Positions 25,156 through 35,992 of a stretch of DNA of 64,000 bases are shown here, one piece after another. This stretch comes from an uncultured Collinsella sp. (GTDB lineage: Bacteria; Actinomycetota; Coriobacteriia; Coriobacteriales; Coriobacteriaceae). The notes under the pieces were generated by a model. It ran no database searches. It saw nothing but the letters and a program-made list of their open reading frames with translations, and was not told the origin of the DNA. The translations under genes were made by a program, and so were the position numbers. The stretch covers positions 1 to 64,000 of the forward strand of contig CABTWP010000001.1 in assembly GCA_902488525.1 (NCBI GenBank), read 5' to 3'. Positions within the stretch are counted from its first letter, which is position 1, and the number at the start of each line of letters is the position of its first letter.

Positions 25156-25884
25156 TTACTCGGCCTTGGGCTCAGCGGCCATCTCGGCCTCGGAGACCTG
25201 CTCCTTGCCGGAGCCAGCGAGGCAGGCGTCAGCCATGAGCTCGCACATAAGGGTGACAGCGGAGATAGCGTCATCGTTGCAGGGGATGCCGTACTCGACC
25301 TCGTCGGGATCGGAGTTGGTGTCGATCAGGGCGACGACGGGGATGTTCAGGCGCTGGGCCTCCTTGATGGCGTTCTCCTCGCGCTTGGTGTCGATGACGA
25401 AGAGAGCCTGGGGCAGACCCTTCATGTCGCGGGCGCCACCGAGGTTGGTCTGGAGCTTGGTGAGCTCCTTGCCGAGAACAGCCTGCTCCTTCTTGGGCAG
25501 AACAGCCATGCGGCCGTCCTCGACCATAGCCTCGAGCTCCTCCATGCGGTTGATGCGGGAGCGGATGGTGACGAAGTTGGTCAGCATACCGCCGAGCCAA
25601 CGCTGGTTGATGTAAGGCATGTTGGCGCGCTCAGCAGCGTTCTTGACGGCCTCCTGAGCCTGCTTCTTGGTGCCGACGAACAGCACGTTGCCACCCTTGG
25701 CGACGTTCTTGACGAAGGTGTAGGCCTGGTCGGCGTCGAGGATGGTCTGCTTGAGGTCAAGGATATAGATGCCGTTGCGCTCACCGAAGATGAACGGCTT
25801 CATCTTGGGGTTCCAGCGACGGGTCTGGTGACCGAAGTGGCAGCCGGCCTCGAGCAGGGTGCGGATATTAATCTTGGTAGCCAT
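25156..25884 (-). CDS. rpsB: 30S ribosomal protein S2
   Basis: The 242-residue protein begins [29 protein letters not shown], the S2 family N-terminus (only part quoted here as the motif [19 protein letters not shown]). It also has [27 protein letters not shown] precedes the ATG. It is first in the rpsB-to-proS block, with its own strong promoter and a leader of about 135 nt. Confidence 0.97.
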   Translation of the reverse strand: MATKINIRTLLEAGCHFGHQTRRWNPKMKPFIFGERNGIYILDLKQTILDADQAYTFVKNVAKGGNVLFVGTKKQAQEAVKNAAERANMPYINQRWLGGMLTNFVTIRSRINRMEELEAMVEDGRMAVLPKKEQAVLGKELTKLQTNLGGARDMKGLPQALFVIDTKREENAIKEAQRLNIPVVALIDTNSDPDEVEYGIPCNDDAISAVTLMCELMADACLAGSGKEQVSEAEMAAEPKAE

Positions 25885-26020
25885 GTTAAACCTCCTGTGG
25901 TTTGCCTCCGCGCGGGGTCATCCTCCAAAACCAACCCGGACATGTGCTACCAAAGCCCGGGCACCACGGTATGAAGTAGCCGCGCGTGCGTGATAAAAAC
26001 ATGTTGCCGTGAAGCAACCC
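25885..26020 (-). promoter_or_regulatory. rpsB 5' leader, candidate ribosomal-protein autoregulatory RNA
   Basis: About 135 nt separate the predicted transcript start from the rpsB ATG. Within it, on the minus strand, CCCGG and CCGGG arms enclose a 16-nt loop (about 25937-25963), and another G/C-rich pairing lies just before the ribosome site. Long structured leaders at rpsB often serve S2 autoregulation. I cannot match this one to a known family. Confidence 0.35.
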
Positions 26021-26025
26021 GATGA

Positions 26026-26054
26026 ATGATAGCAGGAATGCTTCTTCCTGCCAA
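26026..26054 (-). promoter_or_regulatory. rpsB promoter
   Basis: TTGGCA (26049-26054), a 17-bp spacer and TATCAT (26026-26031) on the minus strand, with TGC before the -10. It drives rpsB-tsf and probably the genes beyond. Confidence 0.8.
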
Positions 26055-26103
26055 CCCGCAATCAAAACCACACACCTGAGTGCGGCGCGGGACGTCCCAG
26101 CAA

Positions 26104-27024
26104 CTATTCGCCGCGGGGATGGGCTTGAGCCACAGCCCGCTTAAGCCGATCGGGTGTGAGATGCGTGTAGATCTGCGTCGTGGACAGGCTCGCATGACCC
26201 AGCAGCTCTTGGACCGAGCGCAGGTCCGCACCGCCCTCGAGCAAGTCGGTCGCAAAGGTATGGCGCATCGCATGCGGGGCGATGTCGGCCGGAATGCCAG
26301 CGAGCGTCGCCAGCGTATGGAACCGCCGCCGGAGCATGGCGGCGCTCATGCGATTGCCGCGCGCCGATATAAGCAGCGGATGCGGCCCGGTGGCGGGGTC
26401 ACGGCGCTTTGCCTGAGCGAGCAACACCGGCCTCCCCTCCTCAATATAGAAACGAGTCACCTCGAGCGCACGACGATACAGGGGGACGATACGTTCTTTG
26501 CTCCCCTTGCCCCACAGGCGCAGCGTGCGCTCGGACCATGAGATGGATTCCACATTGAGCGCCGCAAGCTCTGAGATGCGGGCACCCGAGGCATAGAGCA
26601 ACTCGAGCATCGCCGCATCGCGCAGTCCCGCGGGTGTTGAGGTATCGGGGGCTTTGAGGAGTGCCTCCACCTGTTGAGTCGTAAGGACGCCCGGCAGGTC
26701 GCGCGGCAGCTTGGGCGATGCGATCGCCGAGACCGCATCGCCCTCGACAATCCCCTCGACAGCCATCCACCGATAGAGTGAGCGAATGGCAGACAGGTGT
26801 GCCGCAAGGGTCCGAGCCGCCACCTGGCCACGCGACAGCTCGGCCAAATAGGAACGAACGGTCCGTACGTCGGCGGCGCGAGCGTCGATGCCCTCGCGTT
26901 CGCACCACGCAGCAAAGCGCTCCAGCCTCGAGCCATAGGCCGTCACCGTGTTGGGAGAAAGTCCCTCGACGCGTGCGATATAGGCGATAAACGAGTCGAC
27001 GGTGTCGTACAGGTCAAAGGCTAT
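26104..27024 (-). CDS. xerC: Tyrosine recombinase XerC-like, apparent ATA start
   Basis: This site-specific recombinase resolves chromosome dimers. The catalytic residues are visible: Arg in ASGARISELAAL, Lys in GKGSKERIVPL, HAMRHTFATDLLEGG, GHASLSTTQIYTH with the tyrosine. The first standard start, GTG at 26946, would remove 26 codons. Those codons encode DTVDSFIAYIARVEGLSPNT, the conserved first helix of the N-terminal SAM-like domain. No ATG, GTG or TTG exists upstream in frame. An ATA at 27024-27022 overlaps the trmFO stop (ATAG) and lies nine bases from GGAGG, so I extend the gene there (306 residues). Whether it is XerC or XerD cannot be decided. Confidence 0.9.
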   Translation of the reverse strand: MAFDLYDTVDSFIAYIARVEGLSPNTVTAYGSRLERFAAWCEREGIDARAADVRTVRSYLAELSRGQVAARTLAAHLSAIRSLYRWMAVEGIVEGDAVSAIASPKLPRDLPGVLTTQQVEALLKAPDTSTPAGLRDAAMLELLYASGARISELAALNVESISWSERTLRLWGKGSKERIVPLYRRALEVTRFYIEEGRPVLLAQAKRRDPATGPHPLLISARGNRMSAAMLRRRFHTLATLAGIPADIAPHAMRHTFATDLLEGGADLRSVQELLGHASLSTTQIYTHLTPDRLKRAVAQAHPRGE

Positions 27025-28358
27025 GACCGGTCGCCTCCAAACAGATCGGGGCGAGTGGCCAGATAGGCGTCAAGGGCCTCGAGCGCACGGTCCGCATAGG
27101 CCTGGTAGCGGTCGCGCTTGCTGCGGCGCTTACCATCCTCGAGTGGCGGCACCAGGCCAAAGTTGACATGCATGGGCTGATAGCCCACGGTGGCAGGATC
27201 GGTCGCATAGCCCACGAGCGCACCCAGGGCGCCCACGCGGGGCAACTCGACGGAATCGGCGCCGATAGCCTCTGCATAGGTGTTGAGCGCCGCGAGCAGA
27301 CCGGTCGCCACGGCTTCCATGTACCCCTCGGTGCCGGTGATCTGACCGGCCAGGCGCACGCCGGTACCGGGCACGGCAAAGGTGCCATCGAGCACGTGCG
27401 GGGCGTCGACAAAGGTATTGCGGTGCATGACACCGTAGCGGAAGAACTCAGCGTTCTCCAGGCCCGGCACCATATGGAAGACGCGCTTCTGCTCGCCAAA
27501 GGTCAGGTTGGTCTGGAAGCCCACCAGGTTATAGGCGGTCTTCTCCTTGTTCTCGGCACGCAGCTGAATCGCCGCCCAAGGGCGACGTCCGGTACGCGGG
27601 TCGGTGAGGCCGACGGGCTTCATGGCGCCAAAGCGAATGGCGTCCTTGCCGGTGCGCGCAACCTCCTCGGCAGGCTGGCAGGCCTGGAACAGATCGCCGC
27701 CCTCAAAGTCCTTGAGCACCACGCGGTCGGCCGTGGTGAGCGCCTCGATAAAGGCCTCGTACTCCTCCTTGTTGAGCGGAGCGTTGAGATAGTCGCCGCT
27801 CCCCTGCTCCTCGTAGCGCGACTGCGAAAACAGCACGTCCATATCGAGCGTGGAGGCATCGACGATCGGCGCCGCGGCATCGAAGAACGCAAGGGCGTCG
27901 CCACCGACGAGCTTCATGACCTCTTCGCTCAGCGCCGGTGAACACAGCGGGCCCGCGGCAATGACCACGTGGCCCTCGGGGATCTGGGTGACCTCGCCGT
28001 GAACGACCTCGATATTGGGGCGGGCGGCAACCTCAGCCTCGACGAGCTCGGAGAATGTAACACGGTCGACCGCCAGGGCGCCACCAGCGGGAACAGCAGC
28101 GCGATGGGCGCAGTCGAGAAGGACTGAACCCATGCGCTCAAGCTCGGCCTTCAGCAAACCAGCCGCGGAATCCGGACGGGTCGACTTAAACGAATTGGAG
28201 CAGACGAGCTCTGCCAGGTGATCGGTATGGTGAGCCGGGGAGCTCACCTGGGGGCGCATCTCGCACAGCTTTACGGCAAACCCGCGGTCTGCCAGCTGGA
28301 TCGCGCATTCCGAACCCGCCAGACCGCCACCGATAACCGTCACCTGATCGAACTGCAT
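27021..28358 (-). CDS. trmFO: Folate-dependent tRNA m5U54 methyltransferase TrmFO
   Basis: It makes ribothymidine at tRNA position 54 using methylene-THF and FADH2. The 445-residue protein starts with the FAD motif VTVIGGGLAGSECAIQLADRG. Other family blocks are LVCSNSFKSTRPDSAAGLLK, AAGPLCSPAL and GQITGTEGYMEA. The ATG at 28358 is used, with AAAGG upstream. It lies between dprA and xerC, a gene order also seen in Firmicutes, where gid is next to xerC and topA. Confidence 0.95.
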   Translation of the reverse strand: MQFDQVTVIGGGLAGSECAIQLADRGFAVKLCEMRPQVSSPAHHTDHLAELVCSNSFKSTRPDSAAGLLKAELERMGSVLLDCAHRAAVPAGGALAVDRVTFSELVEAEVAARPNIEVVHGEVTQIPEGHVVIAAGPLCSPALSEEVMKLVGGDALAFFDAAAPIVDASTLDMDVLFSQSRYEEQGSGDYLNAPLNKEEYEAFIEALTTADRVVLKDFEGGDLFQACQPAEEVARTGKDAIRFGAMKPVGLTDPRTGRRPWAAIQLRAENKEKTAYNLVGFQTNLTFGEQKRVFHMVPGLENAEFFRYGVMHRNTFVDAPHVLDGTFAVPGTGVRLAGQITGTEGYMEAVATGLLAALNTYAEAIGADSVELPRVGALGALVGYATDPATVGYQPMHVNFGLVPPLEDGKRRSKRDRYQAYADRALEALDAYLATRPDLFGGDRS

Positions 28359-28372
28359 CTGCAAACACCTTT

Positions 28373-29308
28373 CTAATTGACACGTTTTCCATTGTGACCG
28401 AAGGGCGTCTGGGCGTGAAGGGCAAACTTGGAGGGCGCATACCTTCCATCCATCATGCGCTCGATAAGGCCCTCGAGTTCAAGCGAACCCAAGAGTTTGA
28501 GTACGCCGACAGCATCGAGTGAGACGAGCGCCGCGATGTCGTCGACCTTGAGCGGCGAGGCGATGAGCGCATGCATCACGGTCTGCTGTGTTGGATTCAG
28601 GTCGGCAATGCCGGGAGCATCGGGGCGCGAGTAGCGCAGGGTGCCGTATATGCGAGAGATAGCCATCTCGATGGACTCCTCGTCGACAATGCAGCAGGCA
28701 CCGTTCGCAATGAGGTAATTCGTGCCACGCGACTCGGGCGATAGGATCGACCCCGGCACGGCAAGAAGTTCGCGCCCCAAATCCATAGCAGCCTCGGCTG
28801 TAGAAAACGTCCCGGAAGGCATACCCGCCTCGGATACAAAGAGGGCTTGCGACAGGGCCGCGATCACGCGATTGCGACGCGGAAAGGCAAACTTGCGCGG
28901 ACCCATGCCCCACGGAGAGATCGACACGACCGCGCCGCCCGTATCGAGCGTGCGCGTAATAAGCCCCGCGCTCGAACGCGGGTAGACCACGTCGGCGCCC
29001 GTCCCCAGCACCACGACGTGTTTGCCGCCGGCGTTGACCGCAGCCCAACCCGAGGCCTGGTCACAACCGACCGCACCGCCCGAAACTACCGTCACTCCCG
29101 CCTCAACCGCCACCTTCGCCGCAAGCTCTGCCACGGCAAGACCATACGGCGAGGCCTTTCGCGCACCGATGATGGAGAGCGCGGGCGTCGAAAGCGCCTC
29201 GGGGTTGCCGCGCACATAGAGCGTCTGAGGTACATCAGAAAGCTCCAAAACGGTCTCGGGATACAACGCGTCACCTGGATGCAGCTCGAAGGTCCCCTCA
29301 GCCATCAT
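28373..29308 (-). CDS. dprA: DNA processing protein DprA (Smf)
   Basis: It protects incoming single-stranded DNA and loads RecA during transformation. The 311-residue protein has the Rossmann-like DprA core: IIGARKASPYGLAVA, VSGGAVGCDQASGWAA, VVLGTGADVVYPRSS, FPRRNRVIAALS and GTNYLIANGA. A C-terminal winged-helix-like tail covers about residues 235-300. The N-terminal SAM domain of longer homologues is short or absent. Two tandem ATG codons overlap the comM stop, with GGAGG upstream; I take the first. Confidence 0.94.
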   Translation of the reverse strand: MMAEGTFELHPGDALYPETVLELSDVPQTLYVRGNPEALSTPALSIIGARKASPYGLAVAELAAKVAVEAGVTVVSGGAVGCDQASGWAAVNAGGKHVVVLGTGADVVYPRSSAGLITRTLDTGGAVVSISPWGMGPRKFAFPRRNRVIAALSQALFVSEAGMPSGTFSTAEAAMDLGRELLAVPGSILSPESRGTNYLIANGACCIVDEESIEMAISRIYGTLRYSRPDAPGIADLNPTQQTVMHALIASPLKVDDIAALVSLDAVGVLKLLGSLELEGLIERMMDGRYAPSKFALHAQTPFGHNGKRVN

Positions 29309-30828
29309 TGGTCCCTCCTTCCCTGGTACATCGCCGCCTCGAGCACGTGGTCCTGCGTCACCTGCTCGCTCTCGGCGACATCTGCGATCGTGCGCGCAAT
29401 GCGAACAAGGCGCACGATGCCACGCCCTGTGAGATGCGTGCGCTTCGACAGGCCGAGCACACACTTCTCCGCCGCATCATCGAGCTCAAAGGTCGAAACG
29501 ACGCCGTCAATGGACCGAGTCTCGTCATCCTCGGCCTCGGCATCCGCATCGTCCATGCGGGATTCGCGCCAAGCGCGAAAGGCGCGACCGCGCACAACGT
29601 AGTCACGTAACTCGGCCGACGACATGCCCTCCGCACCCTCGATAATCACTTGAGGGTCGGGACGGGTCACATCGATCATCATGTCGATACGGTCGGCCAA
29701 AGGACCGCGCAGTTTAGACCGATAGCGCTCGACCATCGCCGCCGAGCAGCGACACGGTACCTCGCGATCGCCCAAAAAGCCGCAGGGGCAGGGATTGCTC
29801 GCAGCCAGCAGCTGAAAGCGCGACGGGAAGGTAAAAGCCCCGTCGACGCGTACGATCCTCACATAGCCGCGCTCGATGGGCTGACGCAGCGTCTGCAGCA
29901 CGCCAGTGGGAAACTCGGCTAGCTCGTCCAAAAAGAGCACGCCGCCATGAGCTAGGCTAATTTCGCCCGGATGCACTGGACGTCCGCCGCCGATGAGGCC
30001 CGCGGTCGAAATGCTGTGATGCGGGCTGCGGAAGGGGCGATGCCCCGCAAGCAGTCCATCGATGTTCTCGCCCAAGACCGAATGGATGCACAGCGCCTCT
30101 TGCTGATCCTCGAGAGAAAGCTCGGGCAAAATGCCTGTCATGCGCCGCGCAAGCATGGTCTTGCCCGAACCAGGCGAGCCGATCATGAGCAGTCCGAGCT
30201 CGCCGGCGGCCGCAAGCGCCATGCCGCGCTTGGCGACCTCCTGTCCCAGTACGTCGGCATAGTCGAGCTCGGGCTCAAAGGTCGCCTCGACACCCTCGGA
30301 ATCCAAGTAGTGCCGTGCGGCATCGCCCATGCCGTGAGCAAGCTGAGACAGATGGTCGATAAAGCCGCAATCCACGCCCGCGAGTGGCACATGCTGGTCG
30401 GACCTGCCGGCGATAAAAGACAGCCCCATGTCGCGAGCCAATAGCTGAAACGCCACCTCGCCTTTGACAGGAAGCACCGTGCCGTCCAAGCCGAGCTCGC
30501 CGGCGATAAGACAACGATCGAGGTTGTCGCGGGGAATCTGACCATCGGCCGCTAGAACCGCGATGGCGATGGGCAGATCAAAGCCGCTACCGGTCTTGCG
30601 AATATCGCCGGGCGCCAGATTGACCGTAATGCCCGAGCGCGGGATCTCAAAGCCGGCCGAGCGCATCGCACAGCGAATACGACCACGTGACTCCATCACC
30701 TCCATACTCGGGATGCCGAGCATCTGAATGCCCGGAACGCCGCCGGCAAGCGAGACCTCGACCGTGACGTGAATCGCCTCGACGCCGCGGATGCAGGCCG
30801 CGTGAACGGCAAACATCTCGAACGCCAT
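29305..30828 (-). CDS. comM: ComM/YifB AAA+ helicase-like ATPase (Mg chelatase family)
   Basis: ComM promotes branch migration during integration of transforming DNA in Vibrio. The 507-residue protein begins MAFEMFAVHAACIRGVEA. It has an N-terminal Lon-protease-like domain (to about 175), Walker A IGSPGSGKTMLARRM near residue 225, and Walker B GGVLFLDELAEF. A zinc-finger-like CPCGFLGDREVPCRCS and the C-terminal Mg_chelatase_C domain follow. The ATG overlaps the yraN stop by one base. The family is often annotated as a chelatase, but here the neighbours dprA and yraN point to DNA processing. Confidence 0.94.
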   Translation of the reverse strand: MAFEMFAVHAACIRGVEAIHVTVEVSLAGGVPGIQMLGIPSMEVMESRGRIRCAMRSAGFEIPRSGITVNLAPGDIRKTGSGFDLPIAIAVLAADGQIPRDNLDRCLIAGELGLDGTVLPVKGEVAFQLLARDMGLSFIAGRSDQHVPLAGVDCGFIDHLSQLAHGMGDAARHYLDSEGVEATFEPELDYADVLGQEVAKRGMALAAAGELGLLMIGSPGSGKTMLARRMTGILPELSLEDQQEALCIHSVLGENIDGLLAGHRPFRSPHHSISTAGLIGGGRPVHPGEISLAHGGVLFLDELAEFPTGVLQTLRQPIERGYVRIVRVDGAFTFPSRFQLLAASNPCPCGFLGDREVPCRCSAAMVERYRSKLRGPLADRIDMMIDVTRPDPQVIIEGAEGMSSAELRDYVVRGRAFRAWRESRMDDADAEAEDDETRSIDGVVSTFELDDAAEKCVLGLSKRTHLTGRGIVRLVRIARTIADVAESEQVTQDHVLEAAMYQGRRDQ

Positions 30829-31313
30829 CACGACACCTGCCAATCGAACGCGTTGTACTGGTGCTCGATCTCGGCGATATGCCCGTCGCGGATGGTGACG
30901 CCCACGGCATCGAAGCGAATCGCCTTGAGCGGATAATGCTCCATGAGATAGCAACTTGCGATGCGGCGGTAGCGGCGTTGCTTTTGGGCGTCCACGGCCT
31001 CCTCGGGAAAGACCCGCGTGTTGCAATCCAGCGCAACGCGTCTGGTCTTGACCTCGGCCATCACCACGACATCGTCGAGCTCATCGAGCAGCACCAGATC
31101 GGCCTCGCCCTCGGTGCAACGATAACCCTGCTCCAGCAAGGTGTAGCCGCGCTCGTTAAAGTAGTCGATGGTGATCAGCTCGCCTAGCATGCCCAGCTCG
31201 CGGGGACTGAGTCCCTTGATAAACTCGGGCGTCATCGCCCCACAGTCGAGCTCGCCGTTTTCCCAACGCTCCTTGAGCTGCTGCGTCTTGCTCTTTTTGC
31301 TTGCGGCACTCAT
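30828..31313 (-). CDS. yraN: YraN/UPF0102 endonuclease-like protein
   Basis: The 161-residue protein has the UPF0102 fold with a nuclease-like active site: LGELITIDYFNERGYTLLEQ, then GEADLVLLDELDDVVVMAEVKTRR with the acidic E-x-D and E-x-K residues. It resembles archaeal Holliday-junction resolvases. The biochemical role is unproven. A basic N-terminal extension of about 40 residues precedes the fold. GGAG lies before the ATG at 31313. The operon yraN-comM-dprA follows, and the shared 20-bp competence motif is 72 nt upstream. Confidence 0.88.
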   Translation of the reverse strand: MSAASKKSKTQQLKERWENGELDCGAMTPEFIKGLSPRELGMLGELITIDYFNERGYTLLEQGYRCTEGEADLVLLDELDDVVVMAEVKTRRVALDCNTRVFPEEAVDAQKQRRYRRIASCYLMEHYPLKAIRFDAVGVTIRDGHIAEIEHQYNAFDWQVS

Positions 31314-31384
31314 GGGGTCTCCTTTCCCGCACACTGCATTGCCCCGATGATGAGGGCACCTTTCATGCGGGTAAGTACCGGAAG

Positions 31385-31404
31385 CAAACCAAAAGCTGAC
31401 CAAA
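31385..31404 (-). promoter_or_regulatory. Candidate competence-regulon motif, copy 2
   Basis: On the minus strand the motif reads TTTGGTCAGCTTTTGGTTTG. It is identical to the copy before comEA except for one base. Two TTTGGT half-sites are 11 bp apart. It starts seven bases after the rnhB terminator T-run, so little else fits between terminator and motif. Confidence 0.5.
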
Positions 31405-31411
31405 TGCCGAC

Positions 31412-31453
31412 AAAAAACGGGCCGTACGCAGCAATGCTGCTGCATACGGCCCG
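31412..31453 (-). terminator. Terminator of rplS-rnhB
   Basis: A 9-bp stem CGGGCCGTA/TACGGCCCG (31418-31426 and 31445-31453) contains a further GCAGC/GCTGC stem and is followed by TTTTTTG on the minus strand. Confidence 0.92.
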
Positions 31454-31502
31454 CTACCAGCAGGTTTATAAAACCACATAGGTCCCTGTCTCCACAATTG
31501 GC

Positions 31503-32291
31503 CTAGAAAAGGCGCTCAGTCTGCAGAAAGTTTCCGCAAAAGCTCACGCGGTGCAGCGGACAAAGTCCATGTTTGCGAATGGCCTCGATGTGCTCGGGGC
31601 TCGCATAGCCCTTCGACTCGGCCAGATGGTACTCGGGGTACTCGGCGTCGTACTCGACCATCATCTCGTCACGCGTGACCTTGGCCATGATGGACGCTGC
31701 GGCGATGCAGGCGATCTTGGCATCGCCTTTCACCACATCGCGCTCGTTAGGAACAGCGCCCAAGGGGTTGCCATCCATGAGGACGCAGTCGGGTTCAAGT
31801 CCCGTATCGGCCACGGCGCCCGCAACGGCGGTACGGATAGCACGGGCCATGCCCATCTCATCGATATCCTTAGGCGCGATATGGCAAAAACCGATCGCCG
31901 TCGCCACCTCGGCAATCTTCACTGAGAGCAACTCGCGGCGCGCCGGCGTGAGCTTTTTGGAATCGTTAATGCCCCAGACGCGCGGCTCCATGGGAAGGCA
32001 CACGGCACACACGGTTAAGGGACCCGCTACCGAGCCGCGGCCCACCTCGTCGACACCAACGACCACCCCATCGCCGCCAAGCTCATGCATAAGCTCGTAC
32101 ATGTCATTGACGCGCTCGCGCTCGGCAAGTTCCTTAGCATGGCGTTTGAGGGCGCGTTCACAAGCCTTGATCACCTGCTGGCGCGGGTCCTCGCGATAAT
32201 GCTCCACGAGGGCGGGGATCTCCTCAAACGTTGCGCTCGCTAGCTCTCCGGCAACCTGCGATGCCGAAACCGAGCTCGTCATATTGGCCAT
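31503..32291 (-). CDS. rnhB: Ribonuclease HII
   Basis: It removes ribonucleotides and RNA primers from DNA. The 262-residue protein has the signature VVGVDEVGRGSVAGPLTVCAVCL with the first catalytic acids. The DSKKLTPARR motif follows, and KGDAKIACIAAASIMAKVTRD carries the later ones. An N-terminal extension of about 75 residues precedes the catalytic domain, as in Bacillus RnhB. GGAGG lies before the ATG at 32291. The rplS-rnhB order is widely conserved. Confidence 0.95.
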   Translation of the reverse strand: MANMTSSVSASQVAGELASATFEEIPALVEHYREDPRQQVIKACERALKRHAKELAERERVNDMYELMHELGGDGVVVGVDEVGRGSVAGPLTVCAVCLPMEPRVWGINDSKKLTPARRELLSVKIAEVATAIGFCHIAPKDIDEMGMARAIRTAVAGAVADTGLEPDCVLMDGNPLGAVPNERDVVKGDAKIACIAAASIMAKVTRDEMMVEYDAEYPEYHLAESKGYASPEHIEAIRKHGLCPLHRVSFCGNFLQTERLF

Positions 32292-32318
32292 ACCAGGCCC
32301 TCCTTGCATGCAAATCAG

Positions 32319-32350
32319 ATAAAAAGAAGGGCCACCCGAAGGTGACCCTT
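32319..32350 (-). terminator. Terminator after rplS
   Basis: A 10-bp stem (32327-32336 and 32341-32350) with a stable TTCG tetraloop on the minus strand is followed by CTTTTTATC. It sits between rplS and rnhB, so rnhB expression depends on partial readthrough. Confidence 0.9.
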
Positions 32351-32384
32351 GTGTCCAAACGAGTGGACAGACGCTGCGATCTAC

Positions 32385-32726
32385 TTAGCGCTTCTCGGGG
32401 ATGCGAGCAGCCTTGCCCACCTTGTCGCGGAGGTAGTACAGCTTGGCGCGACGGACGCGACCATGACGAACGACCTCGAGCTTGGCGATCTTGGGGCTGT
32501 GAAGCGGGAAGGTACGCTCAACACCGACACCGAAGGACATCTTGCGGACGGTGAAGGTCTCGCGGGCACCGGCGCCGGCCATGCGGATGACGTCGCCCTG
32601 GAAGACCTGGATGCGCTCGCGGTCGCCTTCCTTAATGCGGTAGTGAACCTTGACGTTGTCGGCGACGCGAACCTGAGGAATGTCCTCGCGGATCTGCTGA
32701 CGCTCGATTGCGCGGATGTAATCCAT
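32385..32726 (-). CDS. rplS: 50S ribosomal protein L19
   Basis: The 113-residue protein begins [18 protein letters not shown] and contains the family signature [15 protein letters not shown] segment [20 protein letters not shown]. The ATG at 32726 is used, with AAGGA upstream. In many genomes rplS follows trmD. Here it is separated from rpsP-rimM-trmD and sits with rnhB. Confidence 0.96.
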   Translation of the reverse strand: MDYIRAIERQQIREDIPQVRVADNVKVHYRIKEGDRERIQVFQGDVIRMAGAGARETFTVRKMSFGVGVERTFPLHSPKIAKLEVVRHGRVRRAKLYYLRDKVGKAARIPEKR

Positions 32727-32750
32727 GTGCAATTCCTTACTCTTCTAGAG

Positions 32751-32774
32751 GTGCCGTACCACTCTGGCCGGCAC
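32751..32774 (-). promoter_or_regulatory. Hairpin in the rplS 5' leader
   Basis: GTGCCG (32751-32756) pairs with CGGCAC (32769-32774) around a 12-nt loop, 25 nt before the rplS start. L19 leaders with regulatory hairpins are known in other Gram-positive bacteria. This one is only a candidate. Confidence 0.35.
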
Positions 32775-32869
32775 GTAGTTGAACAAACGTATTCGAGTAT
32801 ACACGCGCGGGTTTCTGCTGCAAGAACAATTTTTTACGCAGACAAAAAGACAAAACCCGCACATGATAA

Positions 32870-32897
32870 CCGTCCGCCTCACGAATGAGACGGACGG
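32870..32897 (-). terminator. Hairpin downstream of ppdK
   Basis: A 12-bp stem with one mismatch (32870-32881 and 32886-32897) and a TTCG loop on the minus strand lies 39 nt after the ppdK stop. Only TTATC follows directly, so it is a weak terminator or a 3'-end stabilising hairpin. Confidence 0.6.
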
Positions 32898-32935
32898 CAT
32901 GAGGGGGGCTACGTTAGGCGTCTGAACCCAAAACG

Positions 32936-35686
<2,751 letters not shown>

Positions 35687-35992
35687 GATACTTCCCCTTC
35701 CATGCACTTACGCGCACGACCGTGGTAACGAATCGACCCGCCAGATGCGGGCCGTGAGGGAACTATACGGCGGGTTTTGAGCAGGCTTAAGCAGAGGATG
35801 CGCGGTTTGGTAAACGTGCTAAAACTGGCGGTAAACGGTAGGTAAAGGTGGTTACCTCATGAAGATACCAATGCAGCAAACTTGCAGGTCAAATGCAAGT
35901 TCTTTGCTAAATCGCTTTACCATAAGTAGCTAATTTGGGACGGGGCTATTTTAGCTACCCCCACACGAGCGTTCGACCCCGAGCCGTATCCG
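35687..35992 (-). promoter_or_regulatory. ppdK upstream region with operator-like repeats
   Basis: A palindrome AACTTGCA-7-TGCAAGTT (35879-35901) contains TTGACC on the minus strand, a possible -35, with TATCTT 19 bp on. Three direct repeats GGTAAACG, GGTAAACG and GGTAAAGG begin at 35809, 35830 and 35841, spaced 21 and 11 bp, so they lie on one helix face. AGGTAA/TTACCT forms a further small inverted repeat at about 35840-35857. No gene is seen here. Confidence 0.45.
35926..35958. repeat. Small inverted repeat with TGGGACGGGG core
   Basis: GTAGCTAA (35926-35933) and TTAGCTAC (35951-35958) flank TTTGGGACGGGGCTATT. The TGGGACGGGG core is shared with both arms of the larger palindrome 35 bp away, so this looks like a diverged relative. 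Confidence 0.5.

Noticed and set aside
31471..31500. Further REP-like copy near the end of rnhB (GTCCCTGTCTCCACAATTG)
   Set aside because: It resembles the TTGGGGACAGAC repeat only loosely and has no inverted partner, so I do not call it.
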